Below, one piece after another: positions 8,052 through 14,634 of a stretch of 22,975 bases of DNA. The stretch comes from Gammaproteobacteria bacterium (GTDB lineage: Bacteria; Pseudomonadota; Gammaproteobacteria; GCA-001735895), in the NCBI GenBank assembly GCA_024763185.1, contig JANTFY010000010.1:1-22975 (forward strand), written 5' to 3'. Below the pieces are notes generated by a model that ran no database searches, was not told where the DNA came from, and saw only the letters and a list, made by a program, of their open reading frames with translations. The first letter of the stretch is position 1; every line of letters starts with the position of its first letter. Made by a program: the position numbers and the translations under genes.

Positions 8052-8230
8052 GTCTGTCAGAATTCCTTAACATGGGTGGTTACGCCGTATTTGTCTGGTC
8101 ATCCTATGGATTAACCTTGGGGGTTCTGCTCATCAACTGGTGGTTGCCGTTCCAGCAGCACAAACAGAATTTGAAAAAACTAAAACGCCAATATCGGCAG
8201 GATAGAAAACGTAATGACTCCAGCTCGTAA
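8048..8230 (+). CDS. ccmD: Haem exporter small subunit CcmD
   Basis: CcmD is a small membrane protein that joins CcmABC and is needed to release holo-CcmE. The 60-residue protein has the family layout: a short N-terminus with FLNMGGYAVFVWSSYG, one membrane helix at about 13-32, and a basic cytoplasmic tail rich in Lys and Arg. Its start overlaps ccmC by 4 bp, and its last 17 bp overlap the beginning of ccmE in another frame. Confidence 0.93.
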   Translation: MSLSEFLNMGGYAVFVWSSYGLTLGVLLINWWLPFQQHKQNLKKLKRQYRQDRKRNDSSS

Positions 8231-8672
8231 AAAAAGACTTTCTCTAATTGTTTTAATGGTGATTGGTGTTGCCGTGGGTGTTGGGTTTGCCTTGCAGTCA
8301 CTGAATGAAAATATCATGTTTTTCTTTTCACCGGCCGATATCCAGGCGGGCAAGGCGCCGGCCAACAAGGATTTTCGGGTTGGCGGTGTCGTGGTTGATG
8401 GAACGGTCAGTCGTCCCGGTGAAGGCCTGACCGTGGAATTTGATTTGACCGATAATGATTCCACCGTCAAGGTAAAATATACCGGCATACTACCGGACCT
8501 GTTCCGTGAGGGTCAGGGCATTATCGCCAATGGTCGTTTGAATGCGCAAGGTGATTTTATCGCCCAGGAAGTGCTGGCAAAACACGATGAAAACTATATG
8601 CCACCCGAAGTCATGGAAGCGATGAAAAAATCGGGGCAGGCCATGCCATCGATGAATAGGAATGGTATCTAA
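8214..8672 (+). CDS. ccmE: Cytochrome c-type biogenesis haem chaperone CcmE
   Basis: CcmE binds haem covalently in the periplasm and carries it to the CcmF/H ligation complex. The 152-residue protein has a basic N-terminus (PARKKRL), a signal anchor helix at about 9-27, and the beta-barrel OB-fold domain. The haem-binding HxxxY motif reads HDENY, with H124 as the covalent attachment site and Y128 as ligand. This is the usual His form, not the Cys variant of some archaea and deltaproteobacteria. The start lies inside ccmD (17-bp overlap), and 108 bp separate it from ccmF. Confidence 0.96.
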   Translation: MTPARKKRLSLIVLMVIGVAVGVGFALQSLNENIMFFFSPADIQAGKAPANKDFRVGGVVVDGTVSRPGEGLTVEFDLTDNDSTVKVKYTGILPDLFREGQGIIANGRLNAQGDFIAQEVLAKHDENYMPPEVMEAMKKSGQAMPSMNRNGI

Positions 8673-8780
8673 ACGGCGGTTACTCAGGTTATATACCTGG
8701 CCTTATAAAAATAATGCCTTGCTGTCTGTTGCTACCATGACAAGAGCACCAAAAGTCGAAATAAAAAACCGAGAGATTCT
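8673..8780 (+). other. Intergenic gap between ccmE and ccmF
   Basis: This is the only gap above 10 bp inside the ccm operon. It contains a 5-bp inverted repeat (CAGGT at 8685-8689, ACCTG at 8695-8699, loop TATAT) followed by an A/T-rich run. No T-run follows that would make a terminator, and I find no convincing -35/-10 pair. A GAGAG ribosome-binding site lies before ccmF. It may modulate expression of the ligation half of the operon, but nothing here proves it. Confidence 0.5.
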
Positions 8781-10751
8781 ATGATCCCAGAACTTGGACA
8801 TTTTGCATTGATTCTAGCTTTGTGTGTGGCGATCGCACAAACCATCTTTCCCATTCTAGGTGCCCAGTTCGGTTATTCGCGCTGGATTGCACTGGCACGT
8901 CCAACGGCCTATGCACAGCTGGGTTTTACCTTGCTGTCCTATGTCTGTTTGACTCTGGTTTTTATCAATAACGATTTCTCCGTCCTGTATGCCGCGAAAA
9001 ATTCCAATACCGAATTGCCCATGCTGTACCTGATCTCGGGTGTCTGGGGCGCACACGAAGGCTCGTTGCTGTTATGGGCTTTGATCCTGTCTCTGTGGAC
9101 CGGTGCTGTCGCTTTCTTCAGCCGCAGTGTACCGCGCGTGATGCTGGCTCGTGTGCTCGGTGTTATGGGTTTTGTCAGTGTGGGCTTTCTCCTGTTTATT
9201 TTAATCACTTCAAACCCCTTTGATCGTTTGCTGCCTGCGGCCGTGGAAGGGCGCGACCTGAATCCACTGTTGCAGGACCCCGGGCTGGCCATTCATCCAC
9301 CGATGCTGTACCTCGGATACGTCGGTTTTTCAGTGGCATTTGCCTTTGCCATAGCGGCCCTGTTGTCTGGACAGGTTGATTCGGCCTGGGCGCGCTGGTC
9401 CCGTCCCTGGACCAATTTAGCCTGGCTGTTTCTCACCCTGGGCATTGCGCTCGGTAGCTGGTGGGCTTATTACGAGCTGGGATGGGGCGGCTGGTGGTTC
9501 TGGGATCCGGTTGAAAATGCCTCGTTCATGCCCTGGCTGGTCGGAACCGCGTTAATGCATTCGCTGGCCATTACCGAAAAAAGAGGTACTTTCAAGGCAT
9601 GGACAGCTTTGCTGGCGATTTTTGCGTTCTCGCTCAGTCTGCTTGGTACCTTCCTGGTTCGTTCGGGTGTGTTGACCTCGGTACATGCGTTTGCCAGTGA
9701 TCCGGAACGTGGTATTTTTATTCTTATCTTCCTGGGAGTGGTTGTAGGAACCTCTTTGGTGCTGTATGCCTGGCGAGCGCCTACCTTAAAAAGTGCTGCA
9801 GTGACCAACCTGTTGTCGCGTGACATGGCGCTGTTATTGAATAATATTTTTCTCACCGTTGCCACCGCGGCCATTCTGCTGGGTACCGTGTACCCAATAT
9901 TTGTCGATGCCATGGGGGGCAAGATATCCGTCGGCCCGCCATATTTTAATCTGGTGTTCCTGACCCTGACCGCGCCTATCGGTGTGTTAATCGGTGTGGG
10001 TATGATTGTACGCTGGAAAAATGACGATTTATCGCGCCTTTTTAGCAAATTAAAATTACCCTTGATCGCGACTGTAGTGATAGCAGTTTTGATCAGTTTT
10101 CTGTTACCCGTGTGGGACTGGAGAGCGTTGACGGGTTTGATGATGGCATTTTGGATCACAACCACCGTAGTGCTGGCATTGGCTGAACGTTTTAAAAACC
10201 GATCTATCAGTTCGGCGTTAAGGTCCACGCCACGCGGATTCTACGGTATGATTCTGGGGCACATCGGGATCGCTTTCTTTATCATTGGTATCACGTTTGT
10301 TAGCCTGTTTGAAATTGAAAAGGACCTCCGTATGTCGCCTGGCGACAGTTACGAAATGGCGGGATACACGTTCACCTTTAATGGGGTCAGAATGGTCGAC
10401 GTGTTAAATTACCAGGCGGCCAGAGGTGATTTTTACGTTACCAACGATGAGGGTTTTAAAGCCGAGCTGACCCCGGAAAAAAGAATCTACCGGGTCCAGC
10501 AAAACCCGATGACGGAAGCGGCCATTGATGCCGGTTTTACACGTGATCTTTTTATTGCGCTGGGTGAGCAGGTGGGAGATGACGACAGTTGGGCAATACG
10601 CATCTATTATAAACCCTTCATCCGCTGGATATGGCTGGGTGCGATTATCATGTCCATCGGCGGTTTATTGGCGGCAACCGATAAACGCTATCGGCAAATG
10701 GCCAGACGTGAACTGGATGCCGCTAACAACGCTGTTGGGAGTGCAGCCTGA
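8781..10751 (+). CDS. ccmF: Haem lyase subunit CcmF
   Basis: CcmF is the large integral membrane protein that ligates haem from CcmE to apocytochrome c. The 656-residue length is standard and there are many membrane helices. The WWD motif is WGGWWFWDPVEN (235-246). Conserved histidines occur at H172 (AIHPPMLYLGYVG), H260 (ALMHSLAITEKRG) and H302 (VHAFASDPERG); the first, within the IHPP segment, and H302 fit the family's haem-ligand positions. A large periplasmic loop precedes the last helix (about 510-610). The stop codon overlaps the ccmG start by one base (TGATG), indicating translational coupling. Confidence 0.97.
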   Translation: MIPELGHFALILALCVAIAQTIFPILGAQFGYSRWIALARPTAYAQLGFTLLSYVCLTLVFINNDFSVLYAAKNSNTELPMLYLISGVWGAHEGSLLLWALILSLWTGAVAFFSRSVPRVMLARVLGVMGFVSVGFLLFILITSNPFDRLLPAAVEGRDLNPLLQDPGLAIHPPMLYLGYVGFSVAFAFAIAALLSGQVDSAWARWSRPWTNLAWLFLTLGIALGSWWAYYELGWGGWWFWDPVENASFMPWLVGTALMHSLAITEKRGTFKAWTALLAIFAFSLSLLGTFLVRSGVLTSVHAFASDPERGIFILIFLGVVVGTSLVLYAWRAPTLKSAAVTNLLSRDMALLLNNIFLTVATAAILLGTVYPIFVDAMGGKISVGPPYFNLVFLTLTAPIGVLIGVGMIVRWKNDDLSRLFSKLKLPLIATVVIAVLISFLLPVWDWRALTGLMMAFWITTTVVLALAERFKNRSISSALRSTPRGFYGMILGHIGIAFFIIGITFVSLFEIEKDLRMSPGDSYEMAGYTFTFNGVRMVDVLNYQAARGDFYVTNDEGFKAELTPEKRIYRVQQNPMTEAAIDAGFTRDLFIALGEQVGDDDSWAIRIYYKPFIRWIWLGAIIMSIGGLLAATDKRYRQMARRELDAANNAVGSAA

Positions 10752-11269
10752 TGCGTTTTCTTTTGCCTCTGGGTGTTTTTGTGCTGCTGGTAATATTGCT
10801 GGCCATCGGGCTGACTATGGACCCCAAAAAAGTCCCATCACCGCTGATTGGTAAGGTCGCACCAGCCTTTGACCTGCCTTTATTACACAATGAATCCTTA
10901 ACTTTCTCCCCTGATAAATACAAGGGGCAGGTATGGGTGCTTAGCGTCTGGGCTTCCTGGTGTGTATCCTGTCGGGCAGAACATAAAGTTATTACAAAAC
11001 TGGCGGACATGGAACTGGCCGATATCGTGGGCCTGAATTACAAAGACCAACCGCAGGACGGCAGGCGCTGGCTGCAACAGTTCGGTGACCCCTATACCTT
11101 CAGTGTGATTGACCAGGATGGACGTGCCGGTATTGACTGGGGTGTGTACGGCGTACCGGAAACCTTCGTCATCGGCAAGGATGGGCTGGTTAAATACAAA
11201 CACATCGGGCCGGTAACCGATAACTCCCTGCGCGACGAAGTCGTGCCGATGATTAAATCTTTATTATAA
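10751..11269 (+). CDS. ccmG: Thiol:disulfide interchange protein CcmG/DsbE
   Basis: CcmG is a membrane-anchored periplasmic thioredoxin that keeps the CXXCH cysteines of apocytochromes reduced for haem attachment. The 172-residue protein has one N-terminal anchor helix (about 4-21), then the thioredoxin fold with active site WASWCVSC (C71, C74) and the cis-proline segment GVPETFV (P136). The dipeptide between the cysteines is VS, against PT in the best-known homologue, an allowed variation that could shift the redox potential. The gene starts on the ccmF stop codon; ccmH follows after 7 bp. Confidence 0.96.
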   Translation: MRFLLPLGVFVLLVILLAIGLTMDPKKVPSPLIGKVAPAFDLPLLHNESLTFSPDKYKGQVWVLSVWASWCVSCRAEHKVITKLADMELADIVGLNYKDQPQDGRRWLQQFGDPYTFSVIDQDGRAGIDWGVYGVPETFVIGKDGLVKYKHIGPVTDNSLRDEVVPMIKSLL

Positions 11270-11276
11270 AATCAAC

Positions 11277-11747
11277 ATGAAAAAACTGATCAGTTTAATG
11301 CTGTTAATGTGTTTCTCTATGCCTGTAATAGCGGCGATTGAAGCTTACGAATTTAAAAATGATGAGGCTGAGGCCGAGTACAAGGCGCTCATCGATGAGT
11401 TACGTTGCCTGGTCTGCCAGAATCAGAACCTCGCCGATTCCGATGCCGATCTGGCCAAGGATCTTCGTAAGCAAACCTACGAGATGGTGCAGCAGGGTAA
11501 AAACAGACAAGAAGTGATTGAATACATGGTAAACCGTTACGGGGATTTTGTACTGTACAAGCCGCCAGTGAAATCCAGCACGTTATTGCTGTGGGCCGGA
11601 CCTTTTGTTTTATTGTTGATCGTATTGCTGGTGGTTGTGATCCGGGTAAAGAAAACTCGTGCTGTAGATGCACCGCAACAAGAAAATCTACAACAGGCGA
11701 AAGGCCTGTTATCTGACGAAGCCGACAACAGGGGAGGTTCCAAATGA
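11277..11747 (+). CDS. ccmH: Cytochrome c-type biogenesis protein CcmH
   Basis: CcmH is a thiol-redox subunit of the haem lyase that interacts with CcmG and apocytochrome. The 156-residue protein has a signal peptide (cleavage probably after VIAA, residue 20), the redox motif LRCLVCQNQN with C44 and C47, and a single C-terminal helix at about 103-123 followed by a short cytoplasmic tail. This is the short form: the TPR part fused to CcmH in E. coli is encoded separately here by ccmI, as in Pseudomonas and many other gammaproteobacteria. The stop overlaps the ccmI start by 4 bp (ATGA). Confidence 0.95.
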   Translation: MKKLISLMLLMCFSMPVIAAIEAYEFKNDEAEAEYKALIDELRCLVCQNQNLADSDADLAKDLRKQTYEMVQQGKNRQEVIEYMVNRYGDFVLYKPPVKSSTLLLWAGPFVLLLIVLLVVVIRVKKTRAVDAPQQENLQQAKGLLSDEADNRGGSK

Positions 11748-12988
11748 TATTTGGTGCCATAGTCGTTATATTAATCGGTCTGACCCTGGCTTTCCTGATT
11801 ATTCCGGTATTAAAAAAACCTTCTGACAATGAATCGGTTGATCGTGAACAGCAGAATATCCAGATAGCCCGCGAAAAAAAGGCTCTGCTGAAAGAACAGT
11901 TATCACAACAGCAGATGACCCAGCAAGAGTATGAAGCGGCCCTGGTTGACCTGGAAAACTCACTGGCTATAGATCTAGAGCGGCAGCAGGCACTCGCTAA
12001 CAACCAGCAAGCTGGCCGTTGGGTGGTGTGGTTGTTTGTGCTGTTTGTGCCAGTGTTCAGTATCTATCTTTACCTGCAGCTGGGTGAATACCGGGTGATA
12101 GAAAATCCGCAACTTGCCCAGGCCAGAACCCAGTCTCAGGCTCAGGCCGCGCACAGTGACGGCCAAACACCCAGTATGGACGAACTGATTGATAAATTGA
12201 AAGCTCATCTTCGGGATAATCCTGAGGATATAAGCGGCTGGTTTATGCTGGGTCGCACCATGATGAGTATGCAGAAGTATGCCGAGGCGGTCGCGGCTTT
12301 CCGTCGCAGCCATGAACTCAGTCAGGACGAGCCCAGTGTTATGCTGGCACTGGCAGATTCCCTGGCAATGACCAAGGGTGGCAGCATGGCCGGTGAGCCG
12401 GAACAGCTTGTGTTGAATGCTCTGGAGCTTTCACCGAATGAACAAACCGGTTTATGGCTGGCCGGTCTCGCCGCCGAACAGGGTAACCGGTATCGTGAAG
12501 CCTTCGATTACTGGATGAAATTGTTGCCGCTAATCCAGGATGATGAGCGTTCTAGCACTGAAGTAAAAACCTTGCTGGCCGAGTTGAAGAAAAAGGATCC
12601 GAATCTGCCGGCACTCGATTTTGCCCAGGCAATCAATCCTGCCGGTTTGCAGGTCACGATCAGCCTGGATGATAAATTTGCCGATCAGGTCAAAGCGAGT
12701 GATCTGGTATTTGTTTATGCCAAGGCTGTTTCGGGCCCACCCATGCCTCTGGCTGCTAAACGCATGACGGTTGCTGATTTGCCTGCCCGTGTGTCACTGT
12801 CGGACAATGATGCCATGTTGCCGCAAATGAAACTGTCCGGGTTTGACCAGGTGATTGTCGGTGCTCGTGTTTCCAAAACCGGTGATCCGGTCTCTAAAAC
12901 GGGTGACCTGTATGAGGAGTCGGCTGTGATAGATCAAAAAAAGCACCAGGGTGACGTCGAGATTCATATTCAGCGCATAAAACAATAA
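11744..12988 (+). CDS. ccmI: Cytochrome c maturation chaperone CcmI
   Basis: CcmI captures the C-terminus of apocytochrome c and presents it to the CcmF/H lyase. The 414-residue protein has two membrane helices (about 2-22 and 92-113) with a hydrophilic, Gln-rich cytoplasmic loop between them. A periplasmic TPR region follows at about 140-275 (DNPEDISGWFMLGRTMMSM begins the first repeat). The C-terminal domain (about 305-414) has the family VTISLDDKFAD and VIVGARVSKTG patterns. Within that domain the 7-residue unit VSKTGDx is tandemly doubled. It is the last ccm gene; no intrinsic terminator follows directly. Confidence 0.94.
   Translation: MIFGAIVVILIGLTLAFLIIPVLKKPSDNESVDREQQNIQIAREKKALLKEQLSQQQMTQQEYEAALVDLENSLAIDLERQQALANNQQAGRWVVWLFVLFVPVFSIYLYLQLGEYRVIENPQLAQARTQSQAQAAHSDGQTPSMDELIDKLKAHLRDNPEDISGWFMLGRTMMSMQKYAEAVAAFRRSHELSQDEPSVMLALADSLAMTKGGSMAGEPEQLVLNALELSPNEQTGLWLAGLAAEQGNRYREAFDYWMKLLPLIQDDERSSTEVKTLLAELKKKDPNLPALDFAQAINPAGLQVTISLDDKFADQVKASDLVFVYAKAVSGPPMPLAAKRMTVADLPARVSLSDNDAMLPQMKLSGFDQVIVGARVSKTGDPVSKTGDLYEESAVIDQKKHQGDVEIHIQRIKQ
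12869..12910 (+). repeat. 21-bp tandem duplication inside ccmI
   Basis: Two adjacent 21-bp units (12869-12889 and 12890-12910) encode VSKTGDP and VSKTGDL. The DNA copies differ at several third positions, so the doubling is old or selected. The family's usual C-terminus has SKSG followed a few residues later by GDL, so the repeat may be an ordinary form of this region. Confidence 0.6.
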
Positions 12989-13025
12989 TACGCTGTTTCG
13001 TACTTCATTCACTCTGCGCCCCTGA

Positions 13026-13063
13026 CCTTGTAACAAGAGGTAGGGGGTGGTTGTGTTACAAGG
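13026..13063 (+). promoter_or_regulatory. Inverted repeat overlapping a Shine-Dalgarno in the post-ccm gap
   Basis: A perfect 10-bp inverted repeat (CCTTGTAACA at 13026-13035, TGTTACAAGG at 13054-13063) encloses 18 bases. Its right arm runs into the AAGGAG at 13060-13065 that would serve the mini-ORF at 13076. AGAGG (13036-13040) can instead pair with CCTCT (13066-13070), so two overlapping structures are possible. There is no T-run downstream, so it is not a simple terminator of the ccm operon. It could equally be an operator-like dyad in DNA. Confidence 0.5.
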
Positions 13064-13075
13064 AGCCTCTATAAC

Positions 13076-13105
13076 ATGGCTTGTTTATTACGGATTGCAC
13101 CTTGA
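13076..13105 (+). CDS. Possible 9-residue leader peptide
   Basis: ATG followed by eight sense codons and TGA encodes MACLLRIAP. It stands out only because an AAGGAG Shine-Dalgarno lies 10 bases before the ATG, better than that of many real genes in this window, and because that signal sits at the edge of a stable inverted repeat. The codons include two consecutive TTA leucine codons but no long run that would point to a regulating amino acid. An ORF this short can arise by chance; the assignment rests on the ribosome-binding site and structure alone. Confidence 0.2.
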   Translation: MACLLRIAP

Positions 13106-13211
13106 ATTTTATCGAGCCCCGCTGACAGGCTTCATTTGAAATCCTGCGTATTGTTAACCTGCCTCACGTATAACACATGAGTTTTCGAACCAGGCTAATA
13201 CTTTAGTCTGA

Positions 13212-13241
13212 TTTACAGCACGCACTCGTATTTGATATAAG
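13212..13241 (+). promoter_or_regulatory. Candidate sigma-70 promoter for the DUF3135-like gene
   Basis: TTTACA at 13212-13217 (5 of 6) and TATAAG at 13236-13241 (5 of 6) are separated by 18 bases. Transcription would start near 13248, leaving a leader of about 90 bases that contains the TTAAGC/GCTTAA inverted repeat. The match is by eye. Confidence 0.35.
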
Positions 13242-13339
13242 TTGATCCAGGTTCAATCAAGGGTATTGAGTCCAGATTAAGCTTGATATGCTGAGCTGGC
13301 TTAAGTTCCCTGATATTTATGACGATGGGTGGACGTGTT

Positions 13340-13729
13340 ATGAGCAGTAAGCATTCAACCAGAGAAGCATCGCTTTCAGACTTTTCATTTGATTTTGATG
13401 AATGGCATAGGTTAAGTCAGGAATCCCCAGAAAAGTTTGAACGCAAGCGCCGGCAACTTTGTCAGCAATTCATTGAAAATTCTCCGCGCAAATACCAACG
13501 CCGACTACAGGGCCTGATGTTTCAAATCGATATGAACCGCCGAAAATCCGCCAACCCGATGGATTCCTGTATCCGCCTTTCGGGCTTGATGTGGGATAGT
13601 TTTCATGAGCTGGTGGAAGGCCTCAAGCAGTTATCCAGTAATGCCGAACGGCCTGTACACAGGCACAATCATAAAAATCAAAATAGTCAAAATGTGATAA
13701 AACTGGAACTGGTACATAGTCGCATATAA
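13340..13729 (+). CDS. DUF3135-like small protein
   Basis: This is a conserved hypothetical protein of unknown function. From the chosen ATG it has 129 residues. The N-terminal half has the DUF3135-type pattern FDFDEWHRLSQESPEKFERKR, followed by a basic helical region (RRQLCQQFIENSPRKYQRRLQG) and a second helical stretch (LSGLMWDSFHELVEGLKQLS). The C-terminal 30 residues are rich in Asn, His and Lys and look disordered. There is no signal peptide or membrane segment, so it is probably cytoplasmic. Upstream in-frame ATGs at 13319 and 13325 are possible; I prefer 13340 because GGGTGG lies just before it. It stands alone and is convergent with gluQRS, with only 11 bp between the stop codons. The family call is from memory of the pattern. 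Confidence 0.75.
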   Translation: MSSKHSTREASLSDFSFDFDEWHRLSQESPEKFERKRRQLCQQFIENSPRKYQRRLQGLMFQIDMNRRKSANPMDSCIRLSGLMWDSFHELVEGLKQLSSNAERPVHRHNHKNQNSQNVIKLELVHSRI

Positions 13730-13740
13730 TCCCCAGCGAT

Positions 13741-14634
13741 TTATCTTATTTTAGGGATGGCAGCGGCCTGCCAGTGGCGGCAGGCGTACTCAAGGATTTG
13801 TTCCGGTCTGGCGCTGATCAAATCGTCGGTAATCGGTTGACCCAGGAGTTTAAGGGATTGCACCAGTTGTTCACGGGCCCGTTCAATGCTAATGGGTGGA
13901 GCGCCGGTCTGTTTGCTTAATTTTTTACCTTCGGAATTTTTTATCAGTGGGATATGCAGGTACTGGGCTGCTTCAAGTTTGAGCAGGCGGTTGATGTACA
14001 GATGCAGGCAGGTGACTTCCAGCAGGTCGGCCCCCCTGACAATCTGGTTTACACCCTGCCAGGCATCATCCAGCACCACGGCAAGGTGGTAAGCGTAAAC
14101 ACCATCAATTCTTTTTAACACAATATCACCCACATCCGTGCTGATATTCAAGGTATAGGGGCCATAGTGTATATCGTTAAAGCGCTGGGTTTTTGCGGGC
14201 TCGGTATCAAGTCGAAGACTGAGGTTTTTATTGTTGAGATGAAGTCCCCGACAGTGACCCGGATAAATCATGCCCAGCGGTCCGTATTGCAGGTCCTGAG
14301 ACATCAGTGACTTTCGACTGCATTGGCATCGATACAGCAGTCCATCAGATTGCAATTGCTGCAAGGCTTCTTCATAGGCTTCAAAACGCTGGCTTTGATA
14401 GACGACCTGTCCATCCCAGTTGAAACCGAAACCTTCGAGGGTGCGGAGAATATTGTCAGCCGAGTCCTTGACCACGCGCGGGGTGTCCAGGTCCTCAATG
14501 CGTAACAGCCAGCGACCGTTTTGTGATTTAGCCTGGCAATAACTGGCCACTGCCGTAACCAGTGAGCCAAAGTGCAGAGGGCCTGAAGGTGTGGGTGCAA
14601 ATCGACCTGTAACCTCGGTAGAGGATACTGTCAT
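13741..14634 (-). CDS. gluQ: Glutamyl-Q tRNA(Asp) synthetase
   Basis: GluQRS activates glutamate without tRNA and attaches it to queuosine in the anticodon of tRNA(Asp). It is a short paralogue of the GluRS catalytic domain without an anticodon-binding domain, and the 297-residue length fits. The class I signature is the HIGH variant HFGS (21-24) in GRFAPTPSGPLHFGSL, and the second motif is KKLSKQ (about 237-242). The zinc ligands C103, C105, Y124 and C128 are visible (RCQCSR, then YPGHC). Its start overlaps the stop of the upstream GGDEF/EAL gene by 4 bp. In many gammaproteobacteria gluQ follows dksA; dksA is not here. Confidence 0.95.
   Translation of the reverse strand: MTVSSTEVTGRFAPTPSGPLHFGSLVTAVASYCQAKSQNGRWLLRIEDLDTPRVVKDSADNILRTLEGFGFNWDGQVVYQSQRFEAYEEALQQLQSDGLLYRCQCSRKSLMSQDLQYGPLGMIYPGHCRGLHLNNKNLSLRLDTEPAKTQRFNDIHYGPYTLNISTDVGDIVLKRIDGVYAYHLAVVLDDAWQGVNQIVRGADLLEVTCLHLYINRLLKLEAAQYLHIPLIKNSEGKKLSKQTGAPPISIERAREQLVQSLKLLGQPITDDLISARPEQILEYACRHWQAAAIPKIR

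Larger units (their letters stand above)
12989..13339 (+). other. Gene-free interval between ccmI and the DUF3135-like gene
   Basis: This roughly 350-bp stretch contains no recognisable protein gene, tRNA or insertion sequence. It holds the inverted repeat at 13026-13063, the mini-ORF at 13076-13105, a sigma-70 promoter candidate at 13212-13241, and a 6-bp inverted repeat (TTAAGC at 13277-13282, GCTTAA at 13299-13304) shortly before the downstream gene. It is AT-richer than its neighbours. A small RNA is possible but not shown. Confidence 0.6.

Noticed and set aside
9470..10228. 252-residue ORF on the minus strand inside ccmF
   Set aside because: It lies entirely within a well-supported ccmF on the other strand, is Arg/Thr/Ser-rich in the manner of an antisense frame, and shows no domain or ribosome-binding site.
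11389..12003. 204-residue minus-strand ORF across ccmH and ccmI
   Set aside because: Antisense to two genes with clear motifs; low-complexity Ser/Cys/Arg composition and no recognisable domain.
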